Assembly: GCA_017694145.1 (NCBI GenBank)
Contig: JADINF010000149.1
Location: forward strand, 1-12,537
Length of the DNA stretch: 12,537 nt
Source: Candidatus Stercoripulliclostridium pullicola
Lineage (GTDB): Bacteria > Bacillota > Clostridia > Christensenellales > DTU072
Direction of reading: 5' to 3'
The position numbers and the translations under genes were made by a program. Shown here piece by piece: positions 6,379 through 12,537 of the stretch. Numbering within the stretch: the stretch's first letter is position 1; each line of letters begins with the position of its first letter. A model generated the notes under the pieces. That model saw only the letters and a program-made list of their open reading frames with translations. It was not told the DNA's origin and searched no databases.

Positions 6379-7239
6379 TCAGCGCACCGCGCCGCCTATC
6401 GAGCGGAAATATTCTTTCATCGCGGCGGCGTCCTCCGCCTGCGTGCCGTCGGACTCCGAGATGACCACGGGCTCAAGTTTCATAGCGAAGAAAAGTTCCA
6501 TAAGCGGGCGGTAATCGGGACCGTATTCGGTATCGGCAAACGTGAGATGCCTTATTTCGCCCTTAGCGCCGTACTGTATCTTACTGAAATGCACGTGCAT
6601 ACCGAAAACCTTGTATTTTGGCATGAAATCGGTCATTTTTTGTAGTATATTATTATAGTTTTCTGGTTTATTTAGAATACCTTGCTCCCTCGCGTTGATA
6701 TGTCCGAAGTCTATGCACGGGTAAAAATCGGGGCTCAGCGCGCAAATATCGATTATCTCGTCGAGCGTTCCCATCTGCGCGAGCTTTCCCATCGTTTCGA
6801 AACATATCTTAATACCGGAGTACCCTGCTTCGCCGAGCACGTCCGTAAGCCGCGCCGCATTATCGAGCATCACTCTGCGCGCTTCCTCCCTGGTCGCCTT
6901 GCCTTGAGTCGCCGGATGCACCACTACGCGGTCGCCTCCGAAATCTTTAACCTTCTTGCACGAAGAAGTGATATGGTTGAAGGATTTGGATATCATCTCC
7001 GGGTCGGGATTGGCAAGATTTATAAAATACGGAGCGTGCACGCTCATCTCGACGCCGCTAGCCCTGAATGCGTCGCCTATCTTACGCGCGGTAGCTTCCG
7101 GAAGATTGACTCCTCTGCCGAACGAATACTCGAATACGTCTATCCCGCGCGCCGCGCACCAGGGAGCGGCTTCTATCGTAGTAGTATGTCCTTCGTCGAA
7201 AAAACTTTGGGAATTACCCGCAACACCGAATCTAATCAT
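6379..7239 (-). CDS. Endonuclease IV-like TIM-barrel protein (AP endonuclease family 2)
   Basis: This is a xylose-isomerase-like TIM barrel of the Nfo (endonuclease IV) superfamily. Counting from ATG at 7239, it has 286 residues. The metal ligands of E. coli Nfo have counterparts in VHAPYFINLAN (H68), VVVHP (H108), CFETMGK (E148), CIDFGHIN (D177, H180), GMHVHFSK (H215), IRH (H231) and VVISESD (E262). The third-metal Asp (Nfo D229) is replaced by Ile in GEIRHLTF; as I recall, archaeal-type members also differ there. A role in cutting abasic sites is plausible but not shown, and a sugar-isomerase role is possible. ATG at 7239 overlaps the ribF stop as ATGATTAG; a TTG three codons earlier (7248) is the alternative. 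I prefer ATG because homologues, as I recall, begin MIRFG. Residues about 183-206 are encoded by an AT-rich patch with unusual codons. It is the last gene of the infB operon, before the 6309-6345 hairpin. Confidence 0.82.
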   Translation of the reverse strand: MIRFGVAGNSQSFFDEGHTTTIEAAPWCAARGIDVFEYSFGRGVNLPEATARKIGDAFRASGVEMSVHAPYFINLANPDPEMISKSFNHITSSCKKVKDFGGDRVVVHPATQGKATREEARRVMLDNAARLTDVLGEAGYSGIKICFETMGKLAQMGTLDEIIDICALSPDFYPCIDFGHINAREQGILNKPENYNNILQKMTDFMPKYKVFGMHVHFSKIQYGAKGEIRHLTFADTEYGPDYRPLMELFFAMKLEPVVISESDGTQAEDAAAMKEYFRSIGGAVR

Positions 7240-8161
7240 CGCTTTCAATCACCCTTCTTACGTCGCTTTCGATTTGTTTTTTCAATTCTTCTTTGGAATC
7301 GAAGCGGAATATGCTCCTTATTCTGTCCACGAACTCCACGCGGATCTTTTTACCGTACACGTCGCCGTCGAAGCCGATTATGTGCGTTTCGACGCCTTTC
7401 ACCGTTTCGCCGAACGTGGGACATGCGCCTACGTTGGTGACCGAACGGTATTTGACGCCGTCTACCACGGTGCGCGTTTCGTACACGCCGTCGAAAGGAA
7501 GCAGCTTTTCTTTAGGTAAAGTAAGATTTGCCGTGGGAAGTCCGAAACTTTTGCCGACGCCCCTCCCGTGCAATACGCTTCCTTCTGCAAAATATCTTCT
7601 TCCGAGCAATGCGTTAGCCGCCGCGACTTCGCCTATCGCCAGAAATTCGCGTATATCGGAGCTGGATATTTTCCTGTCCCATTCTTTAAGAAGCGGTTGT
7701 TTTATCGCTATTATACCGCGCGAGCGCGCCCATCCTTCGAGCTCCGCCATTCCGTAAGCCGCGCCTTTGCCGAAACGGAAATCTTCGCCCGCTATGACCG
7801 CGGAAAGGTTGTAACCGTCCAACATCGCGAGAAAATCGTCCGCGCTTATTTCGAGAAAGTCCGCCGAAGGCGTAGCTATAAGCGCGTTTTTACGCGGAAT
7901 TCCCGCCTCTTCGAACAGTTCGAGCCGTTCTTCCAGAAGGTATACGAGACGAGTATCGCTACCGAGCGCCTCGAAAAAATCGTCGTCGAAAGTAAATATA
8001 TGCGGTTCGAAATTGCATAGGTCGCATACGGAGAGCATTCGGGACACTATTTCCCTGTGCCCGCGATGCAGACAATCGAAGAAGCCGAGCGCAAGCATGC
8101 GCCCTTTTTCCGTTTCTTTCTCCGCAGTACGCTGTTTCTGTAATTCGTACGTTCCGCCCAT
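7232..8161 (-). CDS. ribF: Bifunctional riboflavin kinase / FAD synthetase
   Basis: This enzyme phosphorylates riboflavin to FMN and adenylates FMN to FAD in the cytoplasm; 309 residues is the normal length. The N-terminal nucleotidyltransferase domain has LALGFFDCLHRGH at 23-35, GEDFRFGKG at 125-133 and ISSSDIREFLAIGEV at 165-179. The C-terminal flavokinase domain has HGRGVGKSFGLPTANL at 198-213, FDGVYETR at 223-230, VTNVGACPTFGE at 241-252 and VETHIIGFDGDVYGK at 257-271. The usual GxFDGxHxGH carries Cys in place of the second Gly (C30). ATG at 8161 shares one base with the truB stop (TAATG) and has GAGG 8 bases upstream; Met22 is a possible later start. In B. subtilis ribF follows truB in the same way and rpsO comes next, whereas here an endonuclease IV-like gene follows instead. 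Confidence 0.96.
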   Translation of the reverse strand: MGGTYELQKQRTAEKETEKGRMLALGFFDCLHRGHREIVSRMLSVCDLCNFEPHIFTFDDDFFEALGSDTRLVYLLEERLELFEEAGIPRKNALIATPSADFLEISADDFLAMLDGYNLSAVIAGEDFRFGKGAAYGMAELEGWARSRGIIAIKQPLLKEWDRKISSSDIREFLAIGEVAAANALLGRRYFAEGSVLHGRGVGKSFGLPTANLTLPKEKLLPFDGVYETRTVVDGVKYRSVTNVGACPTFGETVKGVETHIIGFDGDVYGKKIRVEFVDRIRSIFRFDSKEELKKQIESDVRRVIESDD

Positions 8162-9030
8162 TATATAAGCCTCGTTTTTACTTCTATCGTGCCGTTATCG
8201 TTTCCCGCAAGTCCCGTAAGCACGCCGTCGCAGTAAAGACGGAATACGCCTTCGGGCATTCCTTCGAGCTCCGCCTTGACGCCGTTAAGAACGCGAGCAA
8301 CTTCGCGCGAAGGGCAATCGTAACGCGGAAAATCGCTCAATACCGCTTCTATCGGTATTATTTTATCAACTATGCCGCCTTCTAGCTCCTCTACGGTACA
8401 GGAGTCTTCTATGGTAAATATTCCGCTCCGCTCCCTTCGTATATAGCGCATATATCCGTAAGTGCCGAGAGCTTGCGCCATATCGCGCGCGATACTCCTT
8501 ATATAAGTACCGCCTCCGCAAGTAATACGGAAAGCGTGCGCGCCGCCCTCGCGTTCGCCGCAATATTCTATGCTTTCTATACGCACTCTGTGCGCTTTGA
8601 GTTCGAATTCCTTACCTTCGCGCGCGAGATCGTAAGCCCGTCTGCCGTCCACCGATTTGGCGGAGTATGCGGGCGGTATCTGATCGATATTCCCGATAAG
8701 CGCGGGAATTACCGCGAGTATATCGTTTTTTTCGGGCATAACTTCGGATAAGGCGGTCACAACGCCCGAAGCGTCCAAAGTATCCGTGGTCTTACCGAAT
8801 ACGAATTCAGTATAATAAACTTTGGTCTTTTCGCTCAAAATATCGAAAAGCCTCGTAGCTCTGCCTACGGCTACCGGCAAAACTCCTTCGCCGTCCGGAT
8901 CGAGCGTACCCGTATGTCCTACCTTTACTCCCGATATGCCGTTGGCGCGCAGAATACCTTTGACCTTACCCACTACGCGCGAGGAAGTCATGCCCTTTTT
9001 CTTGTTGACGTTCAGGAACCCGCAGATCAT
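8161..9030 (-). CDS. truB: tRNA pseudouridine(55) synthase
   Basis: TruB converts U55 in the T-loop of tRNAs to pseudouridine and also acts as a tRNA folding chaperone. At 289 residues it is a normal length. The catalytic motif GHTGTLDPDGEGVLPV spans 38-53, with nucleophile D44. Further family motifs are KVYYTEFVFGKTTDTLDASG, IPPAYSAKSVDGRRAYDLA and CGGGTYIRSIARDMAQALG. The last roughly 60 residues form a PUA-like RNA-binding tail. The start ATG at 9030 lies 2 bases behind the nrnA stop. GGAG about 10 bases upstream, inside the end of nrnA, can serve as the ribosome binding site. The stop overlaps the ribF start by one base. The identity is secure. Confidence 0.97.
   Translation of the reverse strand: MICGFLNVNKKKGMTSSRVVGKVKGILRANGISGVKVGHTGTLDPDGEGVLPVAVGRATRLFDILSEKTKVYYTEFVFGKTTDTLDASGVVTALSEVMPEKNDILAVIPALIGNIDQIPPAYSAKSVDGRRAYDLAREGKEFELKAHRVRIESIEYCGEREGGAHAFRITCGGGTYIRSIARDMAQALGTYGYMRYIRRERSGIFTIEDSCTVEELEGGIVDKIIPIEAVLSDFPRYDCPSREVARVLNGVKAELEGMPEGVFRLYCDGVLTGLAGNDNGTIEVKTRLI
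8170..8173 (-). promoter_or_regulatory. ribF ribosome binding site inside the truB 3' end
   Basis: On the minus strand GAGG at 8173-8170 is 8 bases before the ribF ATG at 8161. It supports the TAATG-coupled start over the internal Met22. Confidence 0.6.
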
Positions 9031-9032
9031 TT

Positions 9033-10013
9033 CTATTCCGCTCCGTCGCCGTCGAGAACGAGTTTAGCCGCTTCCGTCAGCCTTTTTACGGTTTCGTCGT
9101 AGTCCGCATATATACGGCAACCGCTTGCGTTGGCGTGACCTCCGCCTCCGAAAAGCGCCGCATATTTACCTGCGTTTACACCGTCTTTGGTGCGGATACC
9201 TACCTTGAACGCGCGTTTATCCGCCATTTCCGCTACGGAAACCGCAATTTTCACGCCCTCAATGTTTATAAGCGAATTGATGATCCCTTCGGTATCCTTA
9301 TCCTGCGTACCGGTGGCTTCGAAGTCCGATCTCATGAAAGCGATCAGTCCCATACGGTCGTCCAGGAAAAACTTTGCCTTACCGAGCACTCGGTTACGGA
9401 GTTCGAATATTTCGCGACGCTCCTCTTTGACGAGCTTGTACAGAAGGCGGTAAGCGTCTATACCGTAAGAACGCAATTCCAGCGCAATGCGCAACGTTTC
9501 GTCGCTCGTATTGGAAAAAGCGAACGCTCCCGTATCGGTAAGAAGCCCCGCGTAAAGGCAGGTCGCCACGTCTTTGTCTATCGCGGAAGCGTCGTTTTCT
9601 TTGAAAAACTTATATAATATCTGCGCCGTAGCCGCTACGTTTTCGAATACGGTTTCGTCGGCAAAAGGTTCGGAGGTTTCGTGGTGGTCGAAGCATATCC
9701 TTTCGTCGCACTTGTCGAAATACACTTTCGCCGAGGCGTTACCCATGCGGCTCGCGCTTCCGCAATCGAGCGCGATACCCAGGTCGTAACGCTTGCCTTC
9801 GCACACCCCTATCGCTTCGATATTGGGCAAAATACGGAGATTTTCGCGAATATCTTCTTTTTTCTCGACGTAAACGTCAACCGTTTTCCCGAGATTCTTG
9901 AGATAAGCGTACATGGCAAGACTGCTTCCGACGCAGTCGCCGTCCGGGTTTATGTGCATAAACACGGCTACGCTCTCTGCCGAAAACAGTCTTTTGGTGA
10001 TCCTCTCGTACAT
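9033..10013 (-). CDS. nrnA: DHH/DHHA1 phosphoesterase, nanoRNase / pAp phosphatase
   Basis: NrnA-type enzymes degrade 2-5 nt RNAs in the cytoplasm and remove the 3' phosphate of pAp; in Bacillota they take the place of Orn. The protein has 326 residues, a normal length. Manganese-binding DHH motifs are HINPDGDCVGSS at 20-31, ALDCGSASRMG at 81-91 (D83), CFDHHETSEPFAD at 108-120 (D109, H110, H111) and GLLTDTGAF at 156-164 (D160). The DHHA1 substrate-binding motif GGGGHANASGC is at 289-299. The ATG at 10013 shares its last base pair position with the rbfA TAA (TAATG), so translation is probably coupled. Its place between rbfA and truB is the usual one in Bacillota operons. Confidence 0.94.
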   Translation of the reverse strand: MYERITKRLFSAESVAVFMHINPDGDCVGSSLAMYAYLKNLGKTVDVYVEKKEDIRENLRILPNIEAIGVCEGKRYDLGIALDCGSASRMGNASAKVYFDKCDERICFDHHETSEPFADETVFENVAATAQILYKFFKENDASAIDKDVATCLYAGLLTDTGAFAFSNTSDETLRIALELRSYGIDAYRLLYKLVKEERREIFELRNRVLGKAKFFLDDRMGLIAFMRSDFEATGTQDKDTEGIINSLINIEGVKIAVSVAEMADKRAFKVGIRTKDGVNAGKYAALFGGGGHANASGCRIYADYDETVKRLTEAAKLVLDGDGAE

Positions 10014-10363
10014 TATTTCTTCTCGTCCTTATTGAGTTCTTTCAGGATACGGTCTATTTTGAGCCCGTATTCTATGCTGTCGTCCAGCACGAATATAAGT
10101 TCGGGCACGGCGCGTATCTTGAGTCTCGCGAACAGTTCGTTCCTGAGATATCCCGAAGCCGCGTTAAGTCCCGATATCACTCCCGCGGGATCGGGCGAGC
10201 CCATTACGCTCACGTATACCTTGCAGTATTTGAGATCTCCCGTCGTTTCCGCACGCATTATGCTCAACATTTCGCAATCGTGCACTCGCGGATCTTTGAC
10301 TTCGAGCGTTATAAGCTCCATAAGCTCTTTACGGATCTCCGAATTGACTCTTTCTATTTTCAT
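10013..10363 (-). CDS. rbfA: Ribosome-binding factor A
   Basis: RbfA binds the 30S subunit during late maturation of 16S rRNA and helps at low temperature. The 116-residue protein is a single KH-like domain. It begins MKIERVNSEIRKELMELI and contains KDPRVHDCEMLSIMRAE, LKYCKVYVSVMG, a GLNAASGYLRNEL helix and IRAVPELIFVLDDSIEYG, all matching the family. It starts with ATG at 10363, 30 bases after infB, and ends with TAA overlapping the nrnA start by one base. The identity is secure. Confidence 0.96.
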   Translation of the reverse strand: MKIERVNSEIRKELMELITLEVKDPRVHDCEMLSIMRAETTGDLKYCKVYVSVMGSPDPAGVISGLNAASGYLRNELFARLKIRAVPELIFVLDDSIEYGLKIDRILKELNKDEKK

Positions 10364-10370
10364 AAACGAT

Positions 10371-10377
10371 CTCTCCC
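10371..10377 (-). promoter_or_regulatory. rbfA ribosome binding site
   Basis: On the minus strand GGGAGAG at 10377-10371 contains GGAG 9 bases before the rbfA ATG (10363). The 30-base infB-rbfA gap holds nothing else recognisable, with no terminator or promoter. Confidence 0.75.
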
Positions 10378-10393
10378 GTTTACGCTACGCGCT

Positions 10394-12537
10394 TCAGCTA
10401 CGGTCCTCCACCACCTCGAAAGACTCGATGATATCGCCTTCGAGTATGTCGTTGCAGTTGGCAAGTCCGATACCGCATTCATAGCCCGATACGACTTCTT
10501 TGACGTTGTCTTTCATGCGCTTCAGAGACTCTATCGCCGTGTCCGCAACCACTACGTTGTCGCGGATAAGACGGACTTTCGCGTTTTTGACGATCTTGCC
10601 GTCGAGAACCATACAGCCCGCTATCGTACCCACGCCGCTGATCTTATATATCGCGCGCACTTCCGCTTTGCCGAGATACTGCTCTTTGTACTTCGGAGCG
10701 GAAAGACCTTTGATAGCGTATTTCACGTCGTTGATGGCGTCGTATATCACGCGGTAAAGTCTTATCTCGACTTTCTTAGCTTCCGCCGCCGCTTTCGCGT
10801 TGGCGTGCGGACGGACGTTGAAGCCGATGATTATCGCGTTGATCGAATCGGCGAGCGCTACGTCGGACTCGTTGATCGCGCCTACCATGGCGTGCGCCAC
10901 GCGGACGCGCACTTCGTCGGTACTGAGCTCGGTAAGACTTTCGCGGATAGCTTCGACCGAGCCCTGCACGTCGGCTTTGATGATGATGTTAAGATCCTTG
11001 AGCTTGCCTTCCTCGATGCCGCGGAATACGTCGTCGAGCGTGATCTTTCCGCTGTTGAGTTTCTTTTCTTTATCGCGCGCGATACGCTCTGCGACAACGC
11101 TCTTCAAGAGTTTCTCGTCGTCTACCGCCATGAGCTGATCGCCCGAATCGGGAACTTCGTCCAGACCGAGGATCGCGACAGCCATGGAAGGACCCGCTTT
11201 CTTCACGTTCCTGCCCTTGTCGTCCTGCATTGCCCTGACTTTACCTATCACGGTGCCCGCCACGATGTGATCGCCCACGGACAGCGTTCCGTTCTGTACG
11301 AGTACGGTAGCGATGGGTCCTTTGCCTTTGTCGAGTCTTGCTTCAACAACGGTACCGCGAGCCTTACGGTCGGGATTCGCGGTAAGCTCCATAATATCCG
11401 CTACGGTAAGGATATTCTCCAAGAGAAGATCCATATTCGCGCCCGTTTTCGCGCTGACGGGAACTACCGGGATATCGCCGCCCCATTCTTCCGCGAGCAG
11501 ATCGTATTCGGTGAGTTGCGATTTGACTCTTTCGACGTCCGCGCCCGTCTTGTCTATCTTATTGATAGCCACGATGATCTTGACGCCGGCGGCTTTACAG
11601 TGATTGATGACTTCCACTGTCTGAGGCATTATGCCGTCGTCTGCGGCAACGACTATGACGACTATGTCCGTCACGTTCGCTCCGCGTGCGCGCATCGCCG
11701 TGAAAGCCGCGTGTCCGGGCGTGTCGAGGAAGCATATAGGTCTGCCGTTAACGGTAGTCGTGTATGCGCTGATATGTTGCGTTATTCCGCCCGCTTCGCC
11801 TGCCGCCACGTTGGATTTTTTGATATAGTCCAGTATCGACGTCTTGCCGTGGTCTACGTGTCCCATTATCGTTACGATGGGAGGACGCGGCTTGAGGCAG
11901 GAAGGATCGTCTTCCGCTTCGTTCTCGAAGTAAGAAATGAGCTTCTCTTCGGAGGTTTCTTCTTTCTGTAACTCTATAGAGATACCTAAGTCGTTAGCTA
12001 CGAGCTCCGCCGTTTCGAAGTCGATATTGTCGTTGATGGTCTTCATTATGCCGAGCTGGAAGAGCCTTTTGATGATCTCCGCGCCCGCTTTGCCTATCTT
12101 TTCGGCGAGTTCTTTCACCGTGAAATTCTCTTTGGTGAACACCGCGTGGTCGATAACCATGGCTTCGGTTACGGTAAACTCTTTCTTCTGCGCGCCGGTC
12201 TTTCTCGTGCGGATCTTCTTGATCTCGCCCATTTCGTCGTATTCAACGACTGCGCCGTCTGTGACGTAACCTTTCTTGGTCATCGCCTTCTTGTTGGTGC
12301 GCGTCTTATCTTCCGGACGGTTGTCCGCGACCTTTTTCTTGGGCGCGTTTCCGCCTGCCTGCGGTAGCGGCGCGTTGTTTATGCGATCGATTGCGGACTG
12401 TCTGAACGAAACCGACGAACCGGACGAGCCGCCCTGCGGTCTGCGACCCTGACCGGGCGCGCCCTGCGGGCGATCTCCGTACCGTCTTTGCCTGGGCTCT
12501 TCAGCCGGCGGAATATAGGTTTTGATCACCGGCTTGG
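10394..12537 (-). CDS. infB: Translation initiation factor IF-2, 5' end beyond the window
   Basis: IF-2 is the GTPase that delivers initiator fMet-tRNA to the 30S subunit and promotes 50S joining. The frame is open to the right edge. GTG at 12529 could be read as a start, but the sequence there is a proline/arginine/glutamine/glycine-rich disordered linker of the kind found inside the IF-2 N-terminal region, so the real start is probably outside. Counting from that GTG, an IF2_N domain lies at about 117-185. The GTPase motifs are GHVDHGKT (223-230), GGITQHI (247-253), DTPGH (269-273), NKID (323-326) and SAK (359-361). Domains II-IV follow, including IIGFNVRPHANAKAAAE and the C-terminal initiator-tRNA-binding domain ending VVEDRS. 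Of its last 524 sense codons (10397-11968), none is TTA, CTA or TCA, suggesting selected codon use. It is the first visible gene of the rbfA-nrnA-truB-ribF operon. Confidence 0.96.
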   Translation of the reverse strand, partial: KPVIKTYIPPAEEPRQRRYGDRPQGAPGQGRRPQGGSSGSSVSFRQSAIDRINNAPLPQAGGNAPKKKVADNRPEDKTRTNKKAMTKKGYVTDGAVVEYDEMGEIKKIRTRKTGAQKKEFTVTEAMVIDHAVFTKENFTVKELAEKIGKAGAEIIKRLFQLGIMKTINDNIDFETAELVANDLGISIELQKEETSEEKLISYFENEAEDDPSCLKPRPPIVTIMGHVDHGKTSILDYIKKSNVAAGEAGGITQHISAYTTTVNGRPICFLDTPGHAAFTAMRARGANVTDIVVIVVAADDGIMPQTVEVINHCKAAGVKIIVAINKIDKTGADVERVKSQLTEYDLLAEEWGGDIPVVPVSAKTGANMDLLLENILTVADIMELTANPDRKARGTVVEARLDKGKGPIATVLVQNGTLSVGDHIVAGTVIGKVRAMQDDKGRNVKKAGPSMAVAILGLDEVPDSGDQLMAVDDEKLLKSVVAERIARDKEKKLNSGKITLDDVFRGIEEGKLKDLNIIIKADVQGSVEAIRESLTELSTDEVRVRVAHAMVGAINESDVALADSINAIIIGFNVRPHANAKAAAEAKKVEIRLYRVIYDAINDVKYAIKGLSAPKYKEQYLGKAEVRAIYKISGVGTIAGCMVLDGKIVKNAKVRLIRDNVVVADTAIESLKRMKDNVKEVVSGYECGIGLANCNDILEGDIIESFEVVEDRS

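Noticed and set aside
6652..6680. Internal minus-strand promoter based on TATAAT at 6657-6652
   Set aside because: The hexamer 17 bases upstream reads GTATTC, a poor -35, and no separate gene follows; kept only as part of the codon-anomaly finding.
6956..7519. 187-codon plus-strand frame spanning the endonuclease IV-like gene and ribF
   Set aside because: It is antisense to two genes with clear family motifs and has no supporting features of its own.
10280..11971. 563-codon plus-strand reading frame opposite infB and rbfA
   Set aside because: It is in exact antisense register to infB, has no ribosome binding site and no recognisable domain. The IF-2 motifs on the minus strand are unmistakable, and codon bias explains the open frame.
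12527..12529. GTG as the true infB start
   Set aside because: The frame stays open to the window edge, and the region is a disordered linker. I see only one IF2_N domain, and a first one is expected upstream, so a truncated view is more likely.

Overview
The window is a compact, chromosomal, housekeeping stretch from a bacterium that is most likely a spore-forming Bacillota of the Clostridia type. The evidence is a yunB-family sporulation gene, mutS2 placed directly behind pheST, the order infB-rbfA-nrnA-truB-ribF, and good AGGAGG-type ribosome binding sites. Base composition looks mid-range, with GC-rich third codon positions and AT-rich gaps. I cannot name a genus. No mobile element, CRISPR array, rRNA or tRNA gene is visible, and no gene-free stretch exceeds about 100 bases.

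Layout, right to left because most genes are on the minus strand. (1) 12537-7232 is the distal part of the classical nusA-infB operon: infB (5' end outside the window), rbfA, nrnA, truB and ribF. These are packed with 1-base TAATG overlaps or gaps of 2-30 bases. An endonuclease IV-like TIM-barrel gene (7239-6379) is coupled to ribF by an 8-base overlap. A GC-rich hairpin at 6309-6345 probably ends this operon and the convergent yunB. (2) 5602-6276 (+) is a lone yunB gene with no visible Shine-Dalgarno sequence. (3) 5511-5601 is a divergent promoter region. It holds a near-consensus extended -10 promoter for pheS, a 15-bp perfect palindrome over its start point, and a self-complementary TTGCAA that could serve as -35 box for both directions. 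(4) 5510-1 is the operon pheS-pheT-mutS2; mutS2 runs off the left edge before its Smr domain.

Together, the genes serve translation and its quality control: initiation (IF-2), 30S maturation (RbfA), tRNA pseudouridylation (TruB), tRNA-Phe charging (PheST) and MutS2, which is tied to recombination control and ribosome rescue in Bacillus. They also cover nanoRNA turnover (NrnA), flavin cofactor synthesis (RibF), possible abasic-site repair and sporulation. I do not see an undescribed multi-gene system. The points most worth checking are the pheS operator-like palindrome with no room for a T-box leader, the apparently leaderless yunB, the operon-final endonuclease IV-like gene with an AT-rich codon-anomalous patch, and the long codon-registered antisense reading frames that expose avoidance of TTA, CTA and TCA codons.
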